A stretch of DNA of 64,000 nucleotides from an uncultured Clostridia bacterium (GTDB lineage: Bacteria; Bacillota; Clostridia; Oscillospirales; Acutalibacteraceae): positions 186,001-250,000 of the forward strand of contig CANPVE010000001.1 of the NCBI GenBank assembly GCA_947581635.1. The letters are read 5' to 3'. A program made the translations under genes and the position numbers. This document shows, one piece after another, positions 1 through 9,200 of this stretch (positions within the stretch are counted from its first letter, which is position 1; every line of letters starts with the position of its first letter). The notes beneath the pieces are model-generated. The model searched no databases and was not told the DNA's origin. It saw only the letters and a program-made list of their open reading frames with translations.

Positions 1-2
1 TC

Positions 3-1715
3 AATATCTCAAAATTCGTCAGGCAGGCATTCAGAAAGGACAAAAAAATTCTCGATGATACCAGTATGCTGATTCAGCCGGGTGACTTTGTAGCGATAGT
101 TGGAGGTTCAGGCTCGGGCAAGTCCACACTTATGAACTGCATAAACGGTTTCGACAAGCCGACAACGGGTAAGGTATTGGTAAATAGGCGTGACCTTTAC
201 GAGAATTATGACGAGCTAAAAAATGAAATAGGCTATGTACCTCAGCAGGACATAGTTCATGAAAATCTTACGCTTATAAGTATGCTGCGTTATGTTGCCA
301 AGCTTCGTCTGCCCGAGGATACCTCCAGGGCCGAGCGTGAGTCCCGTGTGAATGATGTATTACAGATAGTTGAGCTTACCAAGCACAAGGATAAGATGAT
401 ACGCAAGCTGTCAGGCGGACAAAAAAAGCGCGCTTCAATAGCTGTGGAGCTTATGAGCGATCCGGGGCTTTTTTTTCTCGACGAGCCTTCGTCGGGTCTC
501 GACCCGGGCACCGAGCGTACGCTTATGCACACCCTTAAGCGCATGAGCAATGATGGCAAGACTGTCATAATGATAACACATAACACCAACAATATTCATC
601 TCTGCGATAAACTGATATTCCTTGGCGCGGGCGGTTATGTTGCTTTCTGCGGAAATCCGGCTGATGCGCGCTCGTTCTTCGGAATACCAAAGGATCAGGA
701 TTTGACAGACGCATACACCAAGGTTGAGGAAGATCCCGCAGGCTGGGAGACGAAGTTCAATGCCTCGCCGTACAACAAGACAGAGACCATGGGTGAAATT
801 AAAGAACCTGCGGTGTCTACAGAGGAGAAGAAGGAGCGTAAAAAGAAGCTCGAAAAACAAAAGCATAAGTCGTTCTTTCATCAGTTCAGCGTGCTTTCAC
901 AGAGATACCTCAATCTCATCTGGAATGACAAGATGCGATTACTTTTTTTCCTGCTGCAAGGACCGCTTATAGCATACCTCTTCTCGTTCGTCACGGTTGA
1001 AAATACCTTCAAGTCGTACTTTGACGCGCAGTCGATGTTGTTTTGCCTCTGCTGTGCCGGAATATGGGTGGGACTTATGAATTCCATTCAGGAAGTATGC
1101 AAGGAGCGAAATATAGTTCGGCGCGAGTATATGTCAGATGTGAAACTGAGCGCCTATATCTGTTCCAAGCTGGCTGTGCAGACGCTGCTTGCCGTAGTCC
1201 AGTGCGGATTGATGCTGACGGTGTTCTCGCTTACAATCGGGCTTCCCGAGAGGGGCGTTATATTCCACCATTCAATGATAGAGATGATGATAACTCTGGT
1301 GCTTGTGACGGTTTCGTCGTCGTCGCTGGGACTTTTAGTTTCGTCTATGGTCAAAAATACCGACCGCGCTATGGTCTTTGCGCCGATAATTCTTATACCG
1401 CAGCTCCTTTTCTCCGGAATACTCTTTGAATTGAAGGGCGTCACAGAGGTTATATCCTGGGTATGCGTGAGCCGTTGGGGAATGCAGGCGTTCAGCAATA
1501 CCGCCGATCTCAACGGAGTTCTGTGGAACAATCTCTCGCTCAGCTACAAGTCTGAGGAAATGCTCGAGCACGCATACGAGCTTAACCGCAATGCGCTGTA
1601 TCATCATTCGGCGCTCAATCTCCTCGCAACATGGTGCATAATATTGTTCACAATAGCGGTATTCTGCTTCATAAGCGCGTTGGTTCTCAAAAGCGTCAAG
1701 AACGACAAGCGATGA
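3..1715 (+). CDS. ABCG-type ABC transporter, ATPase fused to ABC-2 permease (5' partial)
   Basis: The reading frame is already open at the window edge, so the true start lies upstream. An ATPase domain comes first: Walker A GGSGSGKST, a signature LSGGQKKR, Walker B LFFLDEP followed by SSGLDPGT, and the switch His in MITHNT. A lysine-rich linker follows, then about six hydrophobic segments of the ABC-2/ABCG permease type. This nucleotide-binding-domain-first order is that of ABCG/White half-transporters. Bacterial members often carry an FHA domain in front of the ATPase; that part would be outside the window, so it is not seen here. The stop codon overlaps the start of a Ser/Thr kinase (ATGA), which suggests translational coupling and a phosphorylation-controlled transporter (inference). 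The substrate is unknown. Confidence 0.88.
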   Translation, partial: NISKFVRQAFRKDKKILDDTSMLIQPGDFVAIVGGSGSGKSTLMNCINGFDKPTTGKVLVNRRDLYENYDELKNEIGYVPQQDIVHENLTLISMLRYVAKLRLPEDTSRAERESRVNDVLQIVELTKHKDKMIRKLSGGQKKRASIAVELMSDPGLFFLDEPSSGLDPGTERTLMHTLKRMSNDGKTVIMITHNTNNIHLCDKLIFLGAGGYVAFCGNPADARSFFGIPKDQDLTDAYTKVEEDPAGWETKFNASPYNKTETMGEIKEPAVSTEEKKERKKKLEKQKHKSFFHQFSVLSQRYLNLIWNDKMRLLFFLLQGPLIAYLFSFVTVENTFKSYFDAQSMLFCLCCAGIWVGLMNSIQEVCKERNIVRREYMSDVKLSAYICSKLAVQTLLAVVQCGLMLTVFSLTIGLPERGVIFHHSMIEMMITLVLVTVSSSSLGLLVSSMVKNTDRAMVFAPIILIPQLLFSGILFELKGVTEVISWVCVSRWGMQAFSNTADLNGVLWNNLSLSYKSEEMLEHAYELNRNALYHHSALNLLATWCIILFTIAVFCFISALVLKSVKNDKR

Positions 1716-2602
1716 GCGATGATCTCGGTTCACAGCCGCACACCTGCTCATGCGGCGACGTTGTGGCGATAGGTGATCGGTATTACCGCATGGGAGAACC
1801 GATACATCAAGGCAATGACAGCCGAATCCATTCCGCTGAATTGATCAAGGGCGGCTGTGGTTCGGCTTTTGTCGTAAAATATTATATCTGCCGTCGTGGC
1901 AGCGAGGCTTGGATCGGAGCGATGAAAGAAATTGAAGCAGCGCTGAAACTCAAAAAATGCCGCTATACAGTTAGGTTGCGTGACTATAGCATACGGGAAA
2001 CCGGAGGAGGTATCTGCGAAATATTTCTCCTTATGGACAGGCTGTGCTGCTGCACGGAAGTATTTGGCTGCCGCAGGGCGGAAGAACGCAGAATTATAGA
2101 ATTGTGCGTGGACATCTTGCACGCTCTGTCATTCATGCGTCGCAAGGGTTTAGTACACGGCGACGTAAAACCCTCAAACATATATTACACCGAATCCGAT
2201 GGCTGGAAACTTGGCGATTTCGGCAGCGTTATGAAAATTGGAGAGCGCCCGAAATTCGTGAGTGAGGGCTATTGCTCGCCTGAGGCTCGGCGGGGCGGGG
2301 CATGTGACATTCGCTCTGATGTGTACTCACTGGGAATAACGGCGTATAAACTGCTGAGCGGCGGCAGGATTCCGTTTTGTGACAAGCCGTGCGAACTGCT
2401 GGAAGACGGCGAGGTTTATCGCGCGATAGAACGGCGGCTCAGCGGAGAGCCGATACCGCCGATTGACGGAGTGAGTGAGCGATTAAACAAAATTTTGCTG
2501 AAGATGTGTGAGTACGATCCTGCCAGGAGATTTGCCGGTGTTTCGGCGCTTGTCCTAAAGCTTGAAGGTCTGAAGTCGAATTATACTGATTGGGGGAATT
2601 GA
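1712..2602 (+). CDS. Ser/Thr protein kinase (Hanks type), soluble
   Basis: A 296-residue eukaryotic-like kinase. The start ATG at 1712 shares four bases (ATGA) with the transporter stop; an in-frame ATG at 1631 lies inside the transporter gene and is less likely. Visible kinase landmarks are the ATP-binding lysine in VVKYY, the catalytic loop HGDVKPSN, the DFGS magnesium motif, a short activation segment ending in SPEAR, and DVYSLGITAYKLLSG. No transmembrane segment or extracellular PASTA repeats are present, so it is not a PrkC/PknB-type cell-wall sensor. Its position between the transporter and a small membrane protein suggests that it phosphorylates one of them or a missing FHA partner (inference). 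The kinase assignment is firm; the substrate is not known. Confidence 0.87.
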   Translation: MSDDLGSQPHTCSCGDVVAIGDRYYRMGEPIHQGNDSRIHSAELIKGGCGSAFVVKYYICRRGSEAWIGAMKEIEAALKLKKCRYTVRLRDYSIRETGGGICEIFLLMDRLCCCTEVFGCRRAEERRIIELCVDILHALSFMRRKGLVHGDVKPSNIYYTESDGWKLGDFGSVMKIGERPKFVSEGYCSPEARRGGACDIRSDVYSLGITAYKLLSGGRIPFCDKPCELLEDGEVYRAIERRLSGEPIPPIDGVSERLNKILLKMCEYDPARRFAGVSALVLKLEGLKSNYTDWGN

Positions 2603-2603
2603 T

Positions 2604-3266
2604 TTGAATTATACCGATAAGGAGAAAAAAGGTATAGACAAAGTTGAGAATATGAACAAATTCTTTGATAAGGTTCTCATGCCGACTATAGGCGTGCTTG
2701 CTATTATCACATTAATTGCGTTTATTACAGGCAAGCTGATGGATAAGTTTGGCGGTGGGCAGCCGTCCGGCAGCTCGGAGATCTTGCAGAATTCGTCGGC
2801 GGATTCGGATCTTATGTCTCTGAGGGCGGAGCTTCTTGCAGGCTACGAGGATAACTCGGAGGCGTTTGCGGCGTATGGCTATGAGCCTGCCGAGGGATAT
2901 GTGCAGGATCTGGCGCTTTGCAAATACGTAGATGAAGAATTGGTTATCTATCAGTTCAAGGACAGCGTGCTGGGTGAATTTACCATACTGAAATACGAAC
3001 CTTCACAGACTTCATCGGGTGATGCGCCTTATGATGTTCTGTCGCTTACCGTATCATCGGAAAAGCTGATGACCGTCACAGTGAGCGGCGATGATCTTGA
3101 TTGCTCGGTCGCTTTTACATCAACTGATTTTTCAACTTATATGGAGGACGACAGAGAAGAATACGAAAAGATGATGAAGGCGGTTTCGCTCGACGAATTA
3201 AAATCGCTGTATGATATATTTGAGGCCGATATCAATAATTTGGCAAGAAGTTGCGGAGTGAGCTAA
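2604..3266 (+). CDS. membrane-anchored hypothetical protein
   Basis: A 220-residue protein with a short basic N-terminus, one hydrophobic segment at about residues 28-46 and a predicted extracytoplasmic remainder that begins with a Gly/Ser/Pro-rich linker. The C-terminal 150 residues are acidic and look folded, but I do not recognise the family. The start is TTG at 2604, one base after the kinase stop, with a GGGGG ribosome site eight bases upstream; an ATG at 2652 is the alternative but lacks good spacing. It closes the transporter-kinase unit and is followed by a hairpin terminator, so co-expression is likely. It may be a sensor or accessory subunit, but nothing in the sequence proves this. 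Confidence 0.65.
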   Translation: MNYTDKEKKGIDKVENMNKFFDKVLMPTIGVLAIITLIAFITGKLMDKFGGGQPSGSSEILQNSSADSDLMSLRAELLAGYEDNSEAFAAYGYEPAEGYVQDLALCKYVDEELVIYQFKDSVLGEFTILKYEPSQTSSGDAPYDVLSLTVSSEKLMTVTVSGDDLDCSVAFTSTDFSTYMEDDREEYEKMMKAVSLDELKSLYDIFEADINNLARSCGVS

Positions 3267-3290
3267 TATTCTTCCGATAAATAAGAAAAT

Positions 3291-3337
3291 GCGCACGGTG
3301 AAAGCTGTCTGAACACAGCCGCCGTGCGCGCTTTTTA
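3291..3337. terminator. bidirectional intrinsic terminator
   Basis: The stem GCGCACGG (3291-3298) pairs perfectly with CCGTGCGC (3322-3329), with a second inner stem GCTGT/ACAGC, and CTTTTTATT follows. On the opposite strand the flanking ATTTTCTTATT also gives a U-rich tail. It sits between two convergent genes (stops at 3266 and 3335), fitting termination of both. Confidence 0.8.
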
Positions 3338-3670
3338 TTCCACCCGTTTTTTCACGATTTTGAAAGTACAGTCCGAAATCCTGTATACGTCGCCCTCGCC
3401 TTCAATTAGGCGTATGTGGGCCTGTCTGTCTGGAGTTATCCGAGCTGATTGGAACTGTCCATCGTTGTCATAATAATCCAGACACGCACCGCAAATCTCT
3501 CCCTCCGATTCAATGCAGGCGCTTATCTCGAGAAACCCGCAGTAAGTGGAAATTTCAACGCCTTTATCCAGCGGATACTCCTTTACCTCGTTGCCCGAGA
3601 GCACAGGATTTTGTGAGTAGTAGAAACGCTGAAAATTTTCATTGAGCTGTAGGAAGTATTTTTCTTTCAT
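3335..3670 (-). CDS. hypothetical small soluble protein
   Basis: A 111-residue protein without signal peptide or membrane segment. It is acidic and contains several aromatic and cysteine residues (for example CGACLDYYDNDGQ). I do not recognise the family. The ATG at 3670 is preceded by a strong AGGAGGA site, and an extended -10 element (TGATATAAT on the minus strand) lies about 30 bases further up, so it is probably a real single-gene transcript. It is convergent with the kinase unit and divergent from ispG, and nothing in the context suggests a role. Confidence 0.6.
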   Translation of the reverse strand: MKEKYFLQLNENFQRFYYSQNPVLSGNEVKEYPLDKGVEISTYCGFLEISACIESEGEICGACLDYYDNDGQFQSARITPDRQAHIRLIEGEGDVYRISDCTFKIVKKRVE

Positions 3671-3702
3671 GTGTGGTTCCTCCTATTTTTTTGTGTGATT
3701 TC

Positions 3703-3711
3703 ATTATATCA
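3703..3711 (-). promoter_or_regulatory. extended -10 promoter for the 3335-3670 gene
   Basis: On the minus strand the sequence reads TGATATAAT, a TGN-extended -10 hexamer, about 35 bases before the start codon. There is no good -35 hexamer at 17 bases, as is usual for extended -10 promoters. Confidence 0.4.
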
Positions 3712-3877
3712 TATTCTTGCGAAAAAAGGATAAAAAATAGCGGGATCAGCTAAAAGGTACTGAAAAAAATTAACACAAAGGCTTGCGCGCATGGCTCTTG
3801 AGCTTTTAGGGTAAAAGTTTTTTGTCGTATTTTTACTCAATTTCAGCATTAAATCTATTATAAAAATATATAAATTC

Positions 3878-3906
3878 TTGTCAAGTCTGTAATTATATGT
3901 TATAAT
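3878..3906 (+). promoter_or_regulatory. sigma-A promoter for ispG
   Basis: The -35 TTGTCA (3878-3883) and -10 TATAAT (3901-3906) are separated by exactly 17 bases, in an AT-rich stretch. The predicted transcript starts near 3913, giving an ispG leader of about 57 bases with GAAAGGA as the ribosome site. Confidence 0.75.
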
Positions 3907-3969
3907 TAAGTCAAATTATACTCGGTTAATTCCGCGCTAAATTGACACTGAAAGGACGGTAAGTTCATT

Positions 3970-5019
3970 ATGGAAAGAAGAAAGAGCAGAAAGATCAAGC
4001 TCGGGAATATTTACATAGGCGGTGATTCTCCCATAACAATCCAGTCGATGCTCAACACTCCCTCGACCGATATCGAAGGAAGCGTGGCTCAGGCGAAGGC
4101 GCTCGAAGCGGCGGGCTGCGAGATAATACGCGCCGCCGTGCCGGATATGCCGGCGGTGAAACTGATTGCCGCGCTCAAAGAGGCGGTTTCGGTGCCGATA
4201 GTGGCCGATATCCATTTTGACTACAAACTCGCTCTGGAATCTGCCTCAGCGGGTGTGGATAAAATTCGCATAAATCCCGGAAACATAGGCGACGAAAGCC
4301 GCGTTAAGGCGGTTGTGGACGCCTGCCGTGTCAGGAATATTCCAATTCGCGTGGGTGTAAATTCAGGCTCCGTCGAGAAGTCCATTCTTGCCAAGTATGG
4401 AGCGCCTACGGCCGAAGCATTGGTGGAGAGCGCGCTCTATCATGTGTCGCTGCTGGAAAAATTCGACTTTTATGATACCGTAATTTCCATGAAGTCATCC
4501 GACGTACAGACTATGGTTGAGTGCTACAGGCTGGCCGCCCAAAAATGCGATTATCCGCTGCATTTGGGCGTGACCGAGGCGGGAACCGAACGCATGGGTT
4601 TGATTAAGTCCGCAGCGGGTCTGGGTGCGCTGCTTATGGACGGCATTGGAGACACCGTGAGGGTGTCGCTTACCGCCAACCCCGTGCGAGAGGTGTACGC
4701 GGCAAAGGATATCCTCAGGGGATTGGAGATACGCAAAGGCGGCATTCAATTTGTATCGTGTCCCACCTGCGGCAGAACCCGCATTGACTTGATAAAACTG
4801 GCCGAGGACACCCAAGAGGCGCTCAAGGACGTTGACAAGGATATCAAGGTGGCCATAATGGGCTGCGTTGTAAACGGCCCCGGCGAGGCGCGCGAAGCCG
4901 ATATCGGCATTGCGGGAGGCGTGAACTGCGGCCTTATATTCAAAAAGGGAGAGATTTTGCGCAAGGTCCCGGAGGAAGAATTGTTGACAGAACTGCTTAA
5001 AGAAATCGACAAGCTGTAA
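3970..5019 (+). CDS. ispG: 4-hydroxy-3-methylbut-2-enyl diphosphate synthase (IspG/GcpE)
   Basis: A 349-residue enzyme of the non-mevalonate isoprenoid (MEP) pathway, which reductively converts methylerythritol cyclodiphosphate to HMBPP using a [4Fe-4S] cluster. The N-terminal TIM-barrel signature includes IGGDSPITIQSML and ADIHFDYKLA. The cluster ligands are visible in CPTCGRTRID (about residues 264 and 267) and in MGCVVNGPGEA (about 299). Length matches the short bacterial form. The start ATG at 3970 follows GAAAGGACGG. It has its own promoter and no partner genes of the pathway next to it, so it is probably monocistronic or co-transcribed with the downstream small genes. Confidence 0.97.
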   Translation: MERRKSRKIKLGNIYIGGDSPITIQSMLNTPSTDIEGSVAQAKALEAAGCEIIRAAVPDMPAVKLIAALKEAVSVPIVADIHFDYKLALESASAGVDKIRINPGNIGDESRVKAVVDACRVRNIPIRVGVNSGSVEKSILAKYGAPTAEALVESALYHVSLLEKFDFYDTVISMKSSDVQTMVECYRLAAQKCDYPLHLGVTEAGTERMGLIKSAAGLGALLMDGIGDTVRVSLTANPVREVYAAKDILRGLEIRKGGIQFVSCPTCGRTRIDLIKLAEDTQEALKDVDKDIKVAIMGCVVNGPGEAREADIGIAGGVNCGLIFKKGEILRKVPEEELLTELLKEIDKL

Positions 5020-5140
5020 TTAAGACACGATTGCCGTGGCACCGCTGACGCTGATAATTCGGAGATTGTATGTATTTTGTGAGCGCTGTATAAATCAAAA
5101 TGAATTCAGATAACTGAAAAATTTCGGGGGGCGTTCTGTT

Positions 5141-5350
5141 ATGGCCGGAATAAAACTTTCAAACCGCAACAAACGAAGGCTCAAGAGAGAATTTAGGAAA
5201 ACAGGCAGGAAACTTTTTAAATCGGCGGGTCCGACCGCCGCCTCCGCTGTTTGCAGGAGATTGAAGAAGGAACTTGAGAAGAGCGTGGAGGGATCGATTC
5301 CCGCCGCAGTCAAGGCAATAGGCAGCGCCGCCGCCAAAATGCTCAAATAG
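5141..5350 (+). CDS. small very basic protein, unknown function
   Basis: A 69-residue protein. The first half is dominated by Lys and Arg (GIKLSNRNKRRLKREFRK), the second half is an Ala-rich amphipathic stretch ending in AAAKMLK. The ATG at 5141 follows a GGGGGG site at about nine bases. It resembles the 38-residue protein encoded at 5436 in its N-terminal pattern (K-I/L-K-x-S-R-x-x-K-R-x-x-K), so the two may be paralogues. A nucleic-acid-binding or membrane-active cationic peptide are both possible; no family was recognised. Confidence 0.5.
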   Translation: MAGIKLSNRNKRRLKREFRKTGRKLFKSAGPTAASAVCRRLKKELEKSVEGSIPAAVKAIGSAAAKMLK

Positions 5351-5435
5351 GCCCGACATATGATGCGTTGTCAAGTTGTCAGGCTGTCAACTTTATCAAA
5401 TATCAAAATTGTTATCGTTACGGGTGTGTTTCATT

Positions 5436-5552
5436 GTGTCAAAAATAAAGTTTTCTAGAAAGAGCAAGCGGAAGGTTAAAAACGCTGCCAACAAGGTTAT
5501 TGATGCGGCGGCAAATGTGATTATAGACATACTTAAAGCTCTGCGCAAATAG
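5436..5552 (+). CDS. small cationic protein, 38 residues
   Basis: GTG at 5436 opens a 38-codon frame ending at TAG 5550-5552. The peptide starts MSKIKFSRKSKRKVK and ends in a hydrophobic amphipathic helix rich in Ala, Val and Ile that finishes DILKALRK. It mirrors the preceding 69-residue protein: basic head, Ala-rich tail. The ribosome site is weak (ACGGGTG), so expression is uncertain. The similarity to its neighbour is the main argument that it is real. Confidence 0.4.
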   Translation: MSKIKFSRKSKRKVKNAANKVIDAAANVIIDILKALRK

Positions 5553-5650
5553 ATTTGCGCCGTTTATGCCGCTTGGATGTCGAATACTCAGTGTTGATAA
5601 ATTGTTGCCAATGCAGCAGACAAAAATAAGTCTTTAGGGAGGTTTTCCGT

Positions 5651-6190
5651 ATGGCAAAGAGGAATCTTTCAACCAAAGAAAAAATAAAGAAGGTAAAGAA
5701 CAAAAGAAGAATGAGCACGGCTCTGAAGATAGCCATTCCGGTTGTGGGCATTGCAATAGCCATACCGCTGTTTTATTACGCATACATAGGCATTACGTTC
5801 TTTTGGCTGCCTACCTTTGACAATGATCAGTACAAGAATGTCGGCTCGGGCTACAGCCGTCCGCTCAATGCTATTCCGGCAAGCGACGAAAACACATATA
5901 CCTTGGCGTATTATTATGGGGACTGCTGGCACGTTGTGGACGATGACGCCGCGCTCAAGGCAAACAGAAAGAATTTCATCGTATACAAGAAGGAAGAAGA
6001 ATGGGTCGAAGGCAGCCACCGGCAGCTATTCATCATGCGCAACGGAGGCTGTATGGCGCATATTCCGTTTTCGTCCTTTACGCTCATTTATGACGATTGC
6101 TTCAAGGACTGCGAAAAGACAATGACAATGGAGGAATTTGAGCACTATTGCTTTGAAGAGCGGAAGTTTAACAGCGTATATATATATTAA
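5651..6190 (+). CDS. membrane-anchored hypothetical protein with basic N-terminus
   Basis: A 179-residue protein. The first 27 residues are strongly basic (KEKIKKVKNKRRM), then one transmembrane segment at about residues 30-55 (ALKIAIPVVGIAIAIPLFYYAYIGITFF) described here only by position, then an acidic, Tyr- and Cys-containing domain predicted outside the cell. A GGGAGG ribosome site lies upstream of the ATG at 5651. The basic head resembles the two small proteins upstream. No known domain was recognised. It ends 36 bases before polC and could share its transcript. Confidence 0.6.
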   Translation: MAKRNLSTKEKIKKVKNKRRMSTALKIAIPVVGIAIAIPLFYYAYIGITFFWLPTFDNDQYKNVGSGYSRPLNAIPASDENTYTLAYYYGDCWHVVDDDAALKANRKNFIVYKKEEEWVEGSHRQLFIMRNGGCMAHIPFSSFTLIYDDCFKDCEKTMTMEEFEHYCFEERKFNSVYIY

Positions 6191-6226
6191 AATTGCCGAT
6201 TGATATAAAGGAGAAAATAATTAGGC

Positions 6227-9200
6227 ATGACAAGCAAAATTACTGATATATTCGCAGAGGCGGCAGACGGTTGTTATGTAAAACAGGTGGGCGACGGCGA
6301 TATTACAAAGATACATTTTGCCGAGAAATGCCATGCGATGATCGTCCTCGCCGATTTTTGCGAATACATCGAGCGCGAACTTTTGTTTAAGGCGGAACGG
6401 GAGATACGCGAACGTTATGGTTTCAGTTCGGTTGTGATAAAGCCGCATTTTCCCGAAAAATGCTTCGGCAAATCTGTGCTTAATGACATGGTGCTGGAAC
6501 TTAAACGGCAGATATCCACAGTAAACGGTTCATTTGTGAATTGCAGGTGGACGTTTGACAGCGCAAACAATGTGGTGGAATGTGAGCTTGCTCACAACGC
6601 TTTGGCTATACTCGAGGAAAAGCATTTCAGCGATGAATTCGTCAAACTGGTGCGGGAGGAATTTGGCAGGAATGTGCAGATAAAGCTTTTTGTTGATGAA
6701 AATGCCTCAGTGCGCACGCCGATTCCGCCCCCTCCGCCCGAACAGCGTCCGCTTTCACCAATGCCTCTCAAGCAGGCGGCGGCTCCGAGTGATCCGCTGC
6801 CGTGGGACGACGCGCCGCCGCCGTCGCGCCCCGAGTTCACGGGCGAGGTACGCGCCAAGAAGGTCAAGGTGCAGGAGGGCGCCGCCGCACTTACATTTGA
6901 GGGAATACCCGAAAGATACCATGACCCTGAGATTATTTACGGTATCCCAAAGAGTATTCCCGCCGCGGCTATGGCGGATCTGAATCCGAACTACAAGAAA
7001 GTTACAGTGTACGGGACCATATTCAATTTTTCACAGAAGGATACCAAGTCGGGCGACAAAGTGATAGTTTCCTTTGCCGTCACCGATCGCACGTCGTCTG
7101 TCACAGTCAAGATGATAGTCAAAAAGGACGAGTGCGAATTTCTCGGCTCACTGTCCGACGGCAAGTGCGTTGCTGTGCAGGGCGATTATAAATTTGACGA
7201 TTTCGACCACGAGTTTGCCGTCCGCGCTCAGTGCATCGCCGTAATTCAGGAGACCAAACGCACCGATGATTCTGAGGTCAAGCGCGTCGAACTGCATCTG
7301 CACACCAATATGTCCGCGATGGACGCTATGACGCCCACCAAAAAGCTGGTGAAGCGCGCCGCCGATTGGGGAATGCCCGCCATTGCCATAACCGACCACG
7401 GCGTTGCCCAGGCCTTTCCCGACGCGATGAACGCCGCAAAAGCCTGCAAGAAAAACGGAAAGCCGATCAAGATACTCTACGGCATAGAGGCTTATTACAT
7501 TGACGACATGGTGGATATCGTCAAGGGGGAGGACAGCCGAGGAATAGACGGAGAATTTATAGTGTTCGACCTTGAAACTACGGGACTGAGCGCTGTTTCC
7601 GAGCGGATTACCGAAATAGGGGCAGTGCGCTACAGGGGCGGAGAAATTCTGGATAAGTTTAACACCTTTGTCAACCCCCATATGCCGATACCTCCAAAAA
7701 TAGTCCAGCTCACGGGTATTACCGACGACATGGTGAGCGACGCCCCGGATGAGGACGAGGCTGTGCGCGAATTCCTTAAATACAGCGGAGAGAATCCGGT
7801 GTTCATCGCACACAATGCAAATTTTGACATAGGCTTCATGCGTGCGGCGTGTGAGCGCTGCGGCATAGAATTCGATCCGGTTTATATAGACACCGTTCCG
7901 CTGGCAAGAGCGCTTCACCCAATGCTCAAAAATCATAAGCTGGACACGGTGGGCGATTATCTGGAAATACCGCCCTTTGAGCATCACCGCGCCTGCGACG
8001 ATGCGCTTGCTCTGGCTCAGATTGTCCAAAAGGAATTTGAATTGCTGAGCAAAGAATATCAGGTTGTGTGCGTGAATGACATCAATACCAAGGCAAAGAG
8101 CACAGATACCACCAAGCTTCGCCCATACCATCAGATAATCATTGCCAAAAATCTCAAGGGACTGAAAAATCTTTACAAGCTGATTTCCGCCTCGAATCTG
8201 GAGCACTTCCACCGCAAGCCGCGCATCACACGCAGCGACATTCTCAAGCGTCGCGAGGGATTGATCCTCGGAAGCGCCTGCGAGCAGGGGGAACTCTATC
8301 AGGCGATATTGAGGGGAAGCAGCGACAGAGATATCGAAAAAATAGCCGATTTCTATGATTATCTTGAAGTTCAGCCGCTGGGCAACAATGAATTTATGCT
8401 GCGCAACGGCACAGTCAAGGATCGTCGGGGGCTTATTGACATAAACAAGAAAATTATCGCTTTGGGAGAAAAGCTGGGGAAACCCGTCGTCGCCACCTGC
8501 GATGTACATTTTATTGATCCGGAGGACGCTGAATTCCGCAAGGTGCTTATGGTGCATCAGGGATTTGAGGACGCCGACAAACAGCCTCCGCTTTATCTGC
8601 GCACTACCGAGGAAATGCTGGCGGAGTTCGACTATCTGACTCCCGAGAAGGCTTACGAGATAGTTGTGACCAACACAAATAAAATTGCCGACATGGTGGA
8701 GGATATCAAGCCGATACCCGACGGCGTTTTTCCGCCATCGATAGACGGCGCGGAGCAGCAGCTTCGCGATATCTCCACGCAGCGCGCCCACGAGATTTAC
8801 GGCGACCCGCTTCCCGAATACGTGCAGGCGAGGTTGGATAAGGAACTTAATTCCATAATAGGCAACGGATTCGCAGTTATGTATATGACCGCGCAGAAGC
8901 TCATAGCCTATTCTGAGAAAAACGGCTATCTGGTCGGCTCGCGTGGCTCTGTGGGTTCATCGTTTGTGGCTACGATGTCAGGAATATCGGAGGTGAATCC
9001 CCTCGCGCCGCACTATGTCTGTCCCAAGTGCAAGTGGAGCCAGTTCTTTGAAAAAAGTCTGGAATACGGCTCGGGATTTGATCTGCCGTCCAAAAAGTGT
9101 CCGCAATGCGGCGAGGAATTGAACCGCGACGGACACGAGATACCGTTTGAAACCTTTCTCGGCTTCAACGGCGACAAGCAGCCTGATATTGACCTCAATT

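Noticed and set aside
7148..8791. 547-codon open frame on the minus strand
   Set aside because: It is fully antisense to polC, whose domains are unambiguous. The translation has no recognisable domain, and long antisense frames are common over GC-rich codons.
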